A stretch of DNA of 64,000 bases, from contig JBILBF010000004.1 of assembly GCA_044353855.1 (NCBI GenBank), positions 62,001-126,000 of the forward strand, read 5' to 3'. Below the pieces are notes generated by a model that did not search any database, was not told the DNA's origin, and worked only from the letters and a program-made list of their open reading frames with translations. Shown piece by piece: positions 1 to 8,786 of the stretch. Both the position numbers and the translations under genes were made by a program. The stretch's first letter is position 1. Each line of letters starts with the position of its first letter. Origin of the DNA: UKL13-3 sp044353855. Lineage in GTDB: Bacteria > Bacteroidota > Bacteroidia > UKL13-3.

Positions 1-1303
1 CACCATAAGTTATTTGTTCGGTTTGGCTTAAGAGTAATTGCCCTTGTAGGCTATACACATTAATGAATGCACTATTGGCTTGTGAAGACTGGATCGTAAT
101 TGTTGTTTGAGCTGAAAAGGGATTTGGAGATACAGAAGAATAAAGAATAGTTGACTCCTGTTCAATATTTCCAAGAGCGATAGAAGGTTGTAACACAAAA
201 AGGCCTTCACTAATATCACTTGCAAGCAATACACCAGAAGGCAGAAACGGCCATACTCCCCAACAACCATGAAAGCCATTGTATATTCCGATTGGGTTTT
301 TAGGGTAGGTGTCAAAAAAACCAGCAATTGGTGGTGTATTATTTGGGCTCATTGAAGCTATGTGTTGCATGTCAAAAATATATACGCCATCTTCATACAT
401 AGATGCATATGCAAAACGTCCTTTCCAATAAGCATTGTGAGGCAATGCCTGTGAATTTGAATTAAAAAAAGTTTTAATATCTGGAGCATCCAATTGTTTT
501 AGATCATAAACTTTGATGGGTGAACCTTGATTTTCATCCGTAAACATTAGATACCGATTAGAACTATCTAACCAGCTACTGTGGTTGTATCCGTTACCTG
601 GATAAATACCAGTTATAGATCCTACTAAAATTGTTTGTAATGGATTACGTAAATCATATATAAATAAGCCATCATTTCCGCATGAACAATAGGCTGTATC
701 ACCTTGCACAAATACTTCGTGGGTGTATCCGCAACCTTGGGTTTTATCAAGTTCGCCTAAATAGGTTGGTTCTTCAGGATTTTGCAAGGATAATATTGCC
801 ATCGAACGATTTCCTGATGGCTTTGGTTGATTACCGCATAAATACAATCGTTTGCTTTTTGCTTCAATAAAAAGGGTATGCGTATTTACACTGAAAGTAT
901 CGTTGTCATATACTTTGTGAACAGAATCGGGGAGGTATTGCAAATCGAAAATTTGCAACGAACCTAATGGAGAAGTTTTATCGGAAACACAATACACATA
1001 ATGGTCGTAAATTTCATAATCCCGGTTAATGGCATTTCGAGAGCGTCCAGTTTCAACATCACACTTAACCAATTGAGTAGGTATTGTTAAATCAAAAAAA
1101 TACAAAGAATCGGTACTTCCAGCAATCATATACTCCCGATTTTTTAGAGTGTCTTTCCAACCTATTACATCACTCCATATTTGATCTCCATCAACAGGTT
1201 GAATATTGGTATCATTATAATGTGATAATTGCGTTATATTAAAATGATCGTTTTGGGCGATTAATACAAAAGGAGTTAACAACAAAAGGAATAATATGCG
1301 CAT
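1..1303 (-). CDS. T9SS-secreted LVIVD-repeat (choice-of-anchor B) protein, 3' end cut by the window
   Basis: The frame is open from an ATG at 1303 down to base 1, so the C-terminus lies outside the window. Translation starts MRILFLLLLTPFVLIAQ, a clean signal peptide. The mature part carries repeated short motifs of the type NPEEPTYLGELD, HEVFVQGDTAYCSCGNDGL and IFDLQYLPDS, typical of LVIVD repeats, which build a beta-propeller-like fold in the choice-of-anchor B family. After about 390 residues the sequence switches to SVSPNPFSAQTTITI and VYSLQGQLLLSQ, the start of a type A T9SS sorting domain, so the protein is probably exported across the outer membrane and surface-attached. Ligand unknown. 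About 20-40 residues are probably missing. The family call rests on recognised motifs; the secretion route is inference from the sorting domain. Confidence 0.8.
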   Translation of the reverse strand, partial: MRILFLLLLTPFVLIAQNDHFNITQLSHYNDTNIQPVDGDQIWSDVIGWKDTLKNREYMIAGSTDSLYFFDLTIPTQLVKCDVETGRSRNAINRDYEIYDHYVYCVSDKTSPLGSLQIFDLQYLPDSVHKVYDNDTFSVNTHTLFIEAKSKRLYLCGNQPKPSGNRSMAILSLQNPEEPTYLGELDKTQGCGYTHEVFVQGDTAYCSCGNDGLFIYDLRNPLQTILVGSITGIYPGNGYNHSSWLDSSNRYLMFTDENQGSPIKVYDLKQLDAPDIKTFFNSNSQALPHNAYWKGRFAYASMYEDGVYIFDMQHIASMSPNNTPPIAGFFDTYPKNPIGIYNGFHGCWGVWPFLPSGVLLASDISEGLFVLQPSIALGNIEQESTILYSSVSPNPFSAQTTITIQSSQANSAFINVYSLQGQLLLSQTEQITYG

Positions 1304-1354
1304 ATAGTTACGAAGATACATCGTTTCGCTGTTACAATAATTATGTTAAGGGAT

Positions 1355-2422
1355 TTAAAGGGAAGTTTCAGAATCCACAAAACTTGATATAAACTGTGTG
1401 ATTGCTGCAATTAAAGTTGCAGATCCGTTGTCTAAAAAACGAATATGAATTGGCAGGTAATATATAGGTATTTGTCCTAAAATATTTTCAGCCTGTTGAG
1501 TATGTAACTTAACTGCATCTTTTTCTGTAGTTACAAGTATTGCCTGATTGTTCTGTAATGCCCTGTATCTTTCAGCAATATCTGATAATGTAATAAGTGA
1601 GTATTCTTGATGATCAGAAAAGTTTATAGCCGAAACCTGATGAAAACGCTTGTTTAGTTCGGCTAAAAAAGGTTGTTCATTGGCAATTCCACTGAATGCC
1701 AAAACGTGGTTGGGGGATTCAGGTGTATTATTGTGTTTAAAAATGGGCTTTAATTCTCCATATTCTATCACAGAAAATAAAATCAATTGATGGGGTAACG
1801 GATTGATTTTTTGGGAAATTATCTCCTTTTCTTTTTCAGATATTGTTGTTGGGCATTTAGTAACAATAATACATTGTGCGCGTTTGTATGCAGATCTAAA
1901 TTCTCTTAAGGTACCCGAAGGCATCAGCCAATCATTGAAAAACAAATTGCTGTAATCAGTTAGTACTATTGAATAACCTGGTTTAATGGGTAGGTGCTGA
2001 AAACCATCATCCATCAATATCAGTTCTGTTGTTGGCACATCACCTAACAAACTAGGAACACCTAGTACTCTATTTTCACATACTGCAACTGCAATATCTG
2101 GAAATTTTTGGGCAATTTGAAATGGTTCATCACCAACTGTTAAGGGCGTTTCGTTTTCAGTTGCCAAAACATATCCTGTTGTTTTTCGTTTATATCCTCT
2201 ACTCAACACTGCAAGTTTATAGGTGGATTGTAACGATTCAATTATCCATTCAATATGAGGCGTTTTACCCGTTCCGCCCACTGCTATATTTCCAATACAA
2301 ATAATCGGAATATTAAATGAAGTGCGATTGATTATACGTGCTTGGTATAAAAAATTACGCAATGCGATAATGAGAGCATAAATTAGGGTAAATGGCAATA
2401 AAATGAATCGAAGGATAATCAT
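1355..2422 (-). CDS. lpxK: Tetraacyldisaccharide 4'-kinase (lipid A biosynthesis)
   Basis: 355 residues, normal length for LpxK, which phosphorylates the 4' position of the tetraacyldisaccharide-1-phosphate intermediate of lipid A at the inner membrane. An N-terminal hydrophobic helix (about 3-20) anchors it. The P-loop AVGGTGKTP lies at 47-55, LSRGYKRK at 73-80, VGDEP at 96-100 and the family motif DDGFQH at 138-143. The stop of lipB is 12 bp upstream and lipB starts 4 bp from the response regulator, so the three genes look cotranscribed (regulator, lipB, lpxK). Nothing unusual in the gene. Confidence 0.95.
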   Translation of the reverse strand: MIILRFILLPFTLIYALIIALRNFLYQARIINRTSFNIPIICIGNIAVGGTGKTPHIEWIIESLQSTYKLAVLSRGYKRKTTGYVLATENETPLTVGDEPFQIAQKFPDIAVAVCENRVLGVPSLLGDVPTTELILMDDGFQHLPIKPGYSIVLTDYSNLFFNDWLMPSGTLREFRSAYKRAQCIIVTKCPTTISEKEKEIISQKINPLPHQLILFSVIEYGELKPIFKHNNTPESPNHVLAFSGIANEQPFLAELNKRFHQVSAINFSDHQEYSLITLSDIAERYRALQNNQAILVTTEKDAVKLHTQQAENILGQIPIYYLPIHIRFLDNGSATLIAAITQFISSFVDSETSL

Positions 2423-2434
2423 TGAGCTAATTAA

Positions 2435-3142
2435 TTAAATCAAATTCATGTTAAAAAGTGAAGCAATATGCGTTTTGAGTTTGCTCTTTACTTCACTCAT
2501 ATTTACTAAGTAACCCAATTCTTTTTGCATGGAAGTTACTTGTTTATCATCAATACCACAGGGTACGATATTGGTAAAATAATCAAGACTTGTATTAACA
2601 TTAAAAGCAAACCCATGCATGGTTATCCATCTGCTACATCTAACACCCATTGCACATATTTTTCTTGCTTTGGTGTCATCTGAAGCATCAATCCAAACAC
2701 CTGTGTATCCTTCAAAACGCTCTCCCTTAATTCCGTACTCAGCAATGGTTAATATAATAGCTTCCTCTAATGTCCTTAAATATAAGTGAATATCAGTGAA
2801 AAATTGTTCAAGGTCGAGTATAGGATAGCCCACAATTTGACCTGGCCCGTGATAGGTAATATCACCCCCTCTATTAATTGAATAATATGTAGCCCCTAAA
2901 TCTTTTAATTCTGATTCAGTAACCAACAAATGATCAATCGAACCACTTTTTCCTAAAGTATATACATGGGGATGCTCACAAAAAACAAGGTGATTTTCGA
3001 TTGTAGCTTTGGTTGCATCTTCAAGAAGTTGTCTGTTGGCAAACTTTAGGTCAACCTTTTCTTTAAAAAGTAATTCTTGATGATCCCAAGCCTTTTTATA
3101 ATCTATTAAACCCCAATCAATAAAATATACGGGTTTGAACAT
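2435..3142 (-). CDS. lipB: Octanoyl-ACP:protein N-octanoyltransferase (lipoate synthesis)
   Basis: 235 residues. LipB moves octanoyl from acyl carrier protein to a lysine of lipoyl domains, the first step of endogenous lipoylation. Visible motifs are RGGDITYHGPGQ at 91-102, the catalytic lysine in KICAMGVR at 161-168, the HGFAFNVN stretch near 176-183, and the catalytic cysteine C195 in PCGI. The gene ends 12 bp before lpxK and starts 4 bp after the upstream regulator gene. A client of the pathway, the lipoyl-bearing E2 protein at 61519-62742, is encoded in the same window but is not linked to it. Confidence 0.95.
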   Translation of the reverse strand: MFKPVYFIDWGLIDYKKAWDHQELLFKEKVDLKFANRQLLEDATKATIENHLVFCEHPHVYTLGKSGSIDHLLVTESELKDLGATYYSINRGGDITYHGPGQIVGYPILDLEQFFTDIHLYLRTLEEAIILTIAEYGIKGERFEGYTGVWIDASDDTKARKICAMGVRCSRWITMHGFAFNVNTSLDYFTNIVPCGIDDKQVTSMQKELGYLVNMSEVKSKLKTHIASLFNMNLI

Positions 3143-3146
3143 ACAA

Positions 3147-4526
3147 TTAATCGTTAAGTGTGCTACTCATTTCACCTCTACGTAAGCTGTATTTTTCAAT
3201 TTTATTATACAAATGGCTCCGTTGGATATCAATTTCTTGTGCTGTTTTAGCTACATTCCAGTTGTTCTTTTTAAGCTTCTCTTCAATAAATATTTTTTCC
3301 ACGTGATCTTTAAACTCCTGTAGTGTATCGTATTTTTCAAAAACACTTTTTTCAGTGTTTTGTTGGTGCATTGGACTTGCAAATTTGATTACATCGTCTT
3401 CTGTTATTTTTTGACTGCTTAAAATAACTAAACGTTCAATCACATTACGAAGTTCACGAATATTGCCTGTATAGTTTATCTTTTTTAATTCATTTAAAGC
3501 ACCGCTGCTAAAGCTTTTGCGAGAAATAGAATTATCTTCACATATTTCTTTCACAAATCTTTCTGCTAATAAAGCAATATCATCTTTACGTTCATTTAAA
3601 GAAGGTACATGTATTAGAATGACACTTAATCTGTGATACAAATCCATCCTAAATGTTCCTTTTTCAATTTCTTTTAAGAGATCTTTGTTTGTAGCTGCAA
3701 TGACCCTAACGTTTACTTCTATATCTTTTTCGCCACCCACTCGGGTTATTTTATTTTCTTGTAGGGCACGTAATACTTTTGCTTGAGCGCTTAAGCTCAT
3801 ATCTGCAACTTCATCTAAAAAAAGAGTGCCCTCGTGCGCTTGTTCAAATTTTCCTACTCGTTGCTTAATAGCAGAAGTAAATGCACCTTTTTCATGTCCA
3901 AACAATTCGCTTTCGATGAGCTCGGTAGGAATTGCAGCACAGTTTACTTCAATTAAAGGAAAACGAGCTCTATTACTCTTTTCATGTATCCACCTAGCCA
4001 CAAGCTCTTTTCCGGTTCCGTTTTCGCCTGTAACCAATACACGAGCATCTGTTGGTGCTACTTTCTCTATCGTTTCAGTAATATTCTGAATGGCTGGAGA
4101 GTCTCCAATGATTTCACGAGTTTTACCCGCCTTACGTTTGAGTACCTTATTTTCTATAACAATCGTTTTTTTATCGATTGCATTGCGAAGTGTAACCAAC
4201 AAACGATTTAAATCCGGTGGTTTGGATATAAAATCATATGCTCCTAATTTAGTTGCTTCAACAGCCGTATCAATAGTTGCATTACCTGATATCATAATAA
4301 AAGGTACGTCATCATCTATTTCTCTAGCTTTGGCCAATACCTCTAATCCATCCATTTTGGGCATTTTAATATCGCACAAAATGGCTTCATACTCTTCGTT
4401 TTCAATTTTTTCTAATCCAATACTGCCATCAGCAGCTTCATCAACTAAATATCCTTCATACTCTAAAATTTCTTTGAGTGTAGTACGAATGGCCTTTTCA
4501 TCATCTATTATAAGTATCTTTCCCAT
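3147..4526 (-). CDS. Sigma-54-dependent response regulator (NtrC family)
   Basis: 459 residues with the classic three parts. The receiver domain (1-120) has acidic residues D8/D9, phosphoacceptor D52 and K102. The AAA+ domain (about 137-370) has Walker A GENGTGKE at 167-174, the sigma54-contacting loop GAFTSA at 214-219 (consensus GAFTGA), Walker B LFLDEV at 235-240 and the arginine-containing FRMDLYHRL at 292-300. A Fis-type helix-turn-helix lies near 425-450 (WNVAKTAQEIDIQRSHLYNK). It should activate sigma54 promoters when phosphorylated. No histidine kinase is adjacent, so the signal is unknown. It probably starts the lipB-lpxK operon. Confidence 0.93.
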   Translation of the reverse strand: MGKILIIDDEKAIRTTLKEILEYEGYLVDEAADGSIGLEKIENEEYEAILCDIKMPKMDGLEVLAKAREIDDDVPFIMISGNATIDTAVEATKLGAYDFISKPPDLNRLLVTLRNAIDKKTIVIENKVLKRKAGKTREIIGDSPAIQNITETIEKVAPTDARVLVTGENGTGKELVARWIHEKSNRARFPLIEVNCAAIPTELIESELFGHEKGAFTSAIKQRVGKFEQAHEGTLFLDEVADMSLSAQAKVLRALQENKITRVGGEKDIEVNVRVIAATNKDLLKEIEKGTFRMDLYHRLSVILIHVPSLNERKDDIALLAERFVKEICEDNSISRKSFSSGALNELKKINYTGNIRELRNVIERLVILSSQKITEDDVIKFASPMHQQNTEKSVFEKYDTLQEFKDHVEKIFIEEKLKKNNWNVAKTAQEIDIQRSHLYNKIEKYSLRRGEMSSTLND

Positions 4527-4645
4527 AAAAATTGTGTGTGTATTACGTGATGCAAATAAGATTTTTTTATGAGAATGTTATCCTCAAAAAGCTAACAGTT
4601 ATAAATAACGGTATAAATAATCATCTTATATAAACAGCTTAAGTG

Positions 4646-5413
4646 TTATTTCCCAAAACCAGCAAGTTTAATTTTAGTTAGTTTTCTTTTTGTTTCTAAC
4701 GGAAAATCATTGTCCATCATCCATTGGTAGTAGGCTGGTTCAGATTTAAAAATATCTTGAACAGGACGCCCTTTATGTTTACCAAAATTAAAAACAGCTA
4801 TCTTTTTATCGGTATATACCATTCTTCCAGCAAGGTCAACATTGTTTGATTGCCCTGATATTTCATGTAACTGTTCTATATTATGTGTTAAGTTTTCGTA
4901 TCGTTCAATTTGAGCCAACAATACATCATAAGTTGCTTGTGTATCAGCCATTGCACTATGAGCATTGATTAACGTTTTATCACAATAAAATTTATAAGCA
5001 GCACTTAAATTACGTTGTTCCATCATATGAAAAATACGTTGTGCATCAACAAATTTTCTTCCTTCTGTTTCAAAATCAATTTGAACCCTTAAAAACTCTT
5101 CAACCAACATGGGAAAATCAAATTTATTAGAATTAAAGCCGCCAAAATCACATCCATTAAATATTTCTGAAAGTTCTTTTGCTTTTTCAGCAAATGTTGG
5201 TGCATCAGCTATATCTGCATCATAAATTCCATGTATCAATGATGTTTCAAGTGGGATAGGCATTTCTGGATTAAAGCGCATACTTGCTTTTTCTTCCTTT
5301 CCATCTGGAAATACTTTGATGTAGGCAAGCTCAACGATTCTATCTTTTGAAATATTGATACCCGTTGTTTCTAAATCAAAAACCACAAAAGGTCTTTTAA
5401 GTTGTAATTGCAT
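4646..5413 (-). CDS. DnaQ-like 3'-5' exonuclease (DEDDh) with ExoX-like C-terminal domain
   Basis: 255 residues. The exonuclease fold shows ExoI VFDLETTG (D13, E15), ExoII FNSNKFDFPML (D99) and ExoIII AHSAMADTQAT (H152, D157), so all DEDDh metal and base residues are present. It can be the proofreading epsilon-like subunit or a stand-alone nuclease. The extra C-terminal segment (about 205-255: FNFGKHKGRPVQDI, then a YYQWMMDNDF stretch) matches the small domain that follows ExoX-type exonucleases in Bacteroidota, which argues for a stand-alone repair or RNA/DNA trimming enzyme rather than the replicative proofreader. It stands alone, flanked by short intergenic gaps. Confidence 0.85.
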   Translation of the reverse strand: MQLQLKRPFVVFDLETTGINISKDRIVELAYIKVFPDGKEEKASMRFNPEMPIPLETSLIHGIYDADIADAPTFAEKAKELSEIFNGCDFGGFNSNKFDFPMLVEEFLRVQIDFETEGRKFVDAQRIFHMMEQRNLSAAYKFYCDKTLINAHSAMADTQATYDVLLAQIERYENLTHNIEQLHEISGQSNNVDLAGRMVYTDKKIAVFNFGKHKGRPVQDIFKSEPAYYQWMMDNDFPLETKRKLTKIKLAGFGK

Positions 5414-5469
5414 ATTGCTATATTAAGGATTAAAAGAAACTATAATTAAGATGAGGAATAATTGTAAAA

Positions 5470-5931
5470 CTATACAACTGTTTGTTTGGATTTGGTAGGT
5501 TTAGAATTGTCGTTTTGGCTTCCTTCGTATGGTTTATATCCATTATAGGCTAAGTAAAACCAACCAGCAATAAAACAGAGTCCTCCAATGGGTGTTAGCG
5601 CACCAATCCATTTAATGCTATCGTTTAATCCAAGACTATTTTTAATAGAAAGGATGTATAAAGATCCACAAAAAACAACCATGCCTACTCCAAAAAATCG
5701 GGCACTTGTTTGAGCTATTTTTTCTCTAACCCTTCGGAGCCCAATGGATAAAATAAGCAAAGCTATTGCATGTATAAATTGATATTGCAATGCAGTGTTA
5801 AAAGTAGCTAATTCTGCTGGTGTTAAAAAGTTTTTTAGTAGATGAGCGCCCAATGCTCCTAGCATAACTGATAGTCCAATCAGTATAGTTGAAGTTTGAA
5901 ATAGTTTTTTTTGAAGTGTACGATTCGTCAT
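5470..5931 (-). CDS. DUF423 family small membrane protein
   Basis: 153 residues with four predicted membrane segments, preceded by a basic N-terminus. Sequence features such as LGALGAHLLKNFLTPAELATFNTALQYQFIHA are diagnostic for DUF423 (YwdK/YgdD type); function is unknown. The C-terminal tail (YKPYEGSQNDNSKPTKSKQ) is hydrophilic and lineage-specific. It is divergently transcribed from the large gene at 6011, sharing a 79-bp intergenic region. Confidence 0.85.
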   Translation of the reverse strand: MTNRTLQKKLFQTSTILIGLSVMLGALGAHLLKNFLTPAELATFNTALQYQFIHAIALLILSIGLRRVREKIAQTSARFFGVGMVVFCGSLYILSIKNSLGLNDSIKWIGALTPIGGLCFIAGWFYLAYNGYKPYEGSQNDNSKPTKSKQTVV

Positions 5932-6010
5932 AGTTTACACATTTTTCTGTTCACAAGCTATAGTTAAGCCTTTGACAATACTAACTATTTTTGAGAAACT
6001 ATAAAACTAA

Positions 6011-8743
6011 ATGAGTAGATCTCTTATAATTGGAATATGTATTACGCTCGTTATCATTTCGGGATTGGCTGCTTTTTTTTATTTAAATTTTATCAAAGAA
6101 AATAATAGGCCCGCAATTGAAGCTGTGCCTAATGATGCGGCTATCATTTTTGAAATACACAATATTCAAAAAACATGGGCATCTTTTTATGCAACTGATG
6201 TTTGGTCTGACTTGAAAAAAAATGAAGCAATGTCAATGATAAATACTTTTATCAATTCGGCAGATTCAATTGTCAAAGAAAATTCAGCTGTTCAAAATAT
6301 GTTAGTCGACAATCGAACAATTGTTTCTTTTCACGTTAATAATGGCGTTAAATGTTCCATGTTGTTTGTTGCTGAAACAGGTTCTTATGATGATATTAAT
6401 GGTTTTTTGAAATGGATTACAAAGGCTACAAATGGAAAGTCGATTAAACGAATATTTGATAAAGAAACAGTATATGAGATCATAGATGAACAACAAAAAC
6501 CTCTATGTACAATTGCTTTTTATGATAAATTATTAATGTTATCTATGGATGGTACCCTTGTGGAAGAATCGATAAGAAAATTAAAGTATAATTATAGTCA
6601 AACAGGAAAAGGTTTAGAAAAAGCAAAGTCGATAGCTGATATTGGTTCGGATATGAATGTGTATATAAATTACCAACAACTCCCATTATTTCTCGACTTA
6701 TTTAGTAAAGATGCATACAAAGGATTTTATCAATATGTTAAGGCATTTGCCAATTGGAGTTTATTAAATCTTGATTTTGAGAAAGAACATATTAGTATAT
6801 CAGGCGTAACCTATACTGATGATTCCCTTTTTCAATTTCTTGATTTATTTAAAACACAAGCACCCATTGAAAATGATTGGAGTGCCTTATTACCAGAAAA
6901 TACAGCTTATGCAATGCAATTAAATTTCAGTAACTACACACAATTTAATAGCGATTTAAATGAATATCTTCAAAATACCAGTAAATTAGATGGTTATATT
7001 AGATATGCAGATAGTATAGAAGAACGTTATAACATAGAAGTTACCGATAAGATTGCTGCCCAAATTGACAAAGGTGCTGTTCTGGCAATTCATGAAGGCA
7101 ACGGAACTGAAGTGAAACAACAAGTTTTTGCATTAGTCACTTTTAAAAACAATACAGAGGTTCAGCGTTTATTTAATTCATATACACAAGCTATAGAACA
7201 GAGGGGAGAGGCCGATAGTGTTGTAAGTTTCATCAATAATATTGCTATTAAAAGGCTTCCTTTAGGCAATATATTTAAATTGTTTTATGGACATATGTTC
7301 GAATCTTTAGAATCGCCATTTTACGTTCTTAAAGATGATGTATTTATCATGGCAAACTCTATTGCTACACTCAAACTTATTTTGGATGAATTAAAATCTG
7401 GCAATTCTCTTTCAGCGAATGAATCCTTTCAGTTACATCGAAAAGCATCTTTAGGAGCACATAATGTTAGTCTTTTTATCAATCCAAGTAAATGCTTTCA
7501 GCTGCCTTTAGTTTATTGCAATGATGAATTTATAAGCGCATTAAATAGATATGCTTTTGACTTTAAAAAGTTTGAATTTGCTGAAATACAGTTTGCTAAC
7601 GCATCAAATAATTCTTTTTTTACCAATATAAACATCAAGTTTAATCCATCTTTTAAAGAAGAAACGCAAGTATTATGGTTGAGTAAATTGGATACTACTT
7701 TTGAAATGCAGCCTGTAATATTATACAATAGCGAATTGAAACAATCCTGTATATTGGTTCAAGATGTTTTAAATACTGTTTATTTTATAAACAACAGTGG
7801 AAGTATATTATGGCGAAACAAGTTGTCGGGAAAAATTAATAGTCAAGTTTTTGAAGTAGATGCCAATAAAAATGGTGAAATAAGCTATTTGTTTAGCACT
7901 ACTAAACAAGCTTGTTTAATCAACGCTTCAGGAAATAATATAGTTGGATACCCTATTCGTTTTCCTGGAACAGCTACTGCGGGTATAAACGTATTTGATT
8001 TTTATAATGATAGTAATTTCAATTTTTTTGTACCACTCGAAAATAATAAAGCAATGGGATACCAACTGAATGGAAAGCCTATTCAAGGGTGGAATCCTAA
8101 ACAACTTGAAGCGAAAATAACCACAAAACTATCTTCATTTACACTTCATTCAGGCTCCTATTTGTGTGCAAGTGCAAATAATAAGCAGTTATTTATTTAT
8201 GGATTAACAAACAACCAACCTAAACAAGTGGTTCAAAATGTATCATCACGTTTTCCTGCATATGTGTTTTCACATGATACCGTTTCTGCTTCAATTTGGT
8301 ATACCGATACCACAGGTAATATTGTTCAAATAGCCATTGATGCTCAGCTTTCTTATACAATCAAACAAATTATAGTTTCCAGTTTATCCGATATATACCA
8401 TTCCGTTATTCAAGTTACTAATGGATTTTGGATATTAGCAGCTCGCAAAGATGGCTTTGATGTTTATAATCAAATAGGAAACAAAATGATGACAGAAAAC
8501 TATAAAGATTCGATTACGACATTACCATTTTTTACTTATTCAAAAGATAACACACCAATGTTAGGCTTTACACAACAAATGTTAGGTAAAGTGAATTGTT
8601 TTGATATGAATGGAAAACAATTCTCATCACTTCCTCTTGATGGAATAACACCTTTTGCTACAGGTGATTTCCTTCGAAATAATACCAATTATTTGCTTTG
8701 TGGAGATAGAACAAATAATTTAATGATGTACCGATTGAAATAA
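6011..8743 (+). CDS. Large membrane-anchored protein of unknown function, DUF3352-like with C-terminal propeller-like half
   Basis: 910 residues. An N-terminal membrane anchor (about 4-27) is followed by AVPNDAAIIFEIHNIQKTW, resembling the start of DUF3352-type proteins in Bacteroidota. Residues 30-560 are a mixed alpha/beta region with self-similar segments (for example FYDKLLMLSMDGTLVEESI and VLKDDVFIMANSIATLKLI). Residues 570-910 have repeated beta-rich units such as VYFINNSGSILWRNKLSGK and CLINASGNNIVGYPIRFPG, suggestive of a PQQ- or WD-like beta-propeller. The topology implies a periplasmic body tethered to the inner membrane. It is followed after 43 bp by a lipoprotein gene and a DUF5723 gene on the same strand, so an envelope role is likely. 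No enzyme motif seen. Confidence 0.6.
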   Translation: MSRSLIIGICITLVIISGLAAFFYLNFIKENNRPAIEAVPNDAAIIFEIHNIQKTWASFYATDVWSDLKKNEAMSMINTFINSADSIVKENSAVQNMLVDNRTIVSFHVNNGVKCSMLFVAETGSYDDINGFLKWITKATNGKSIKRIFDKETVYEIIDEQQKPLCTIAFYDKLLMLSMDGTLVEESIRKLKYNYSQTGKGLEKAKSIADIGSDMNVYINYQQLPLFLDLFSKDAYKGFYQYVKAFANWSLLNLDFEKEHISISGVTYTDDSLFQFLDLFKTQAPIENDWSALLPENTAYAMQLNFSNYTQFNSDLNEYLQNTSKLDGYIRYADSIEERYNIEVTDKIAAQIDKGAVLAIHEGNGTEVKQQVFALVTFKNNTEVQRLFNSYTQAIEQRGEADSVVSFINNIAIKRLPLGNIFKLFYGHMFESLESPFYVLKDDVFIMANSIATLKLILDELKSGNSLSANESFQLHRKASLGAHNVSLFINPSKCFQLPLVYCNDEFISALNRYAFDFKKFEFAEIQFANASNNSFFTNINIKFNPSFKEETQVLWLSKLDTTFEMQPVILYNSELKQSCILVQDVLNTVYFINNSGSILWRNKLSGKINSQVFEVDANKNGEISYLFSTTKQACLINASGNNIVGYPIRFPGTATAGINVFDFYNDSNFNFFVPLENNKAMGYQLNGKPIQGWNPKQLEAKITTKLSSFTLHSGSYLCASANNKQLFIYGLTNNQPKQVVQNVSSRFPAYVFSHDTVSASIWYTDTTGNIVQIAIDAQLSYTIKQIIVSSLSDIYHSVIQVTNGFWILAARKDGFDVYNQIGNKMMTENYKDSITTLPFFTYSKDNTPMLGFTQQMLGKVNCFDMNGKQFSSLPLDGITPFATGDFLRNNTNYLLCGDRTNNLMMYRLK

Positions 8744-8786
8744 TTGACTGATAGTTATATCTTCGTCAACCGCTAAAATAGCAATT

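Noticed and set aside
28..327. 99-codon minus-strand frame at the window start
   Set aside because: It is in another frame of the T9SS LVIVD-repeat protein whose own frame is open from 1303 to the edge.
4090..4572. 160-codon plus-strand frame opposite the sigma54 regulator
   Set aside because: Antisense shadow of an intact, conserved coding sequence.
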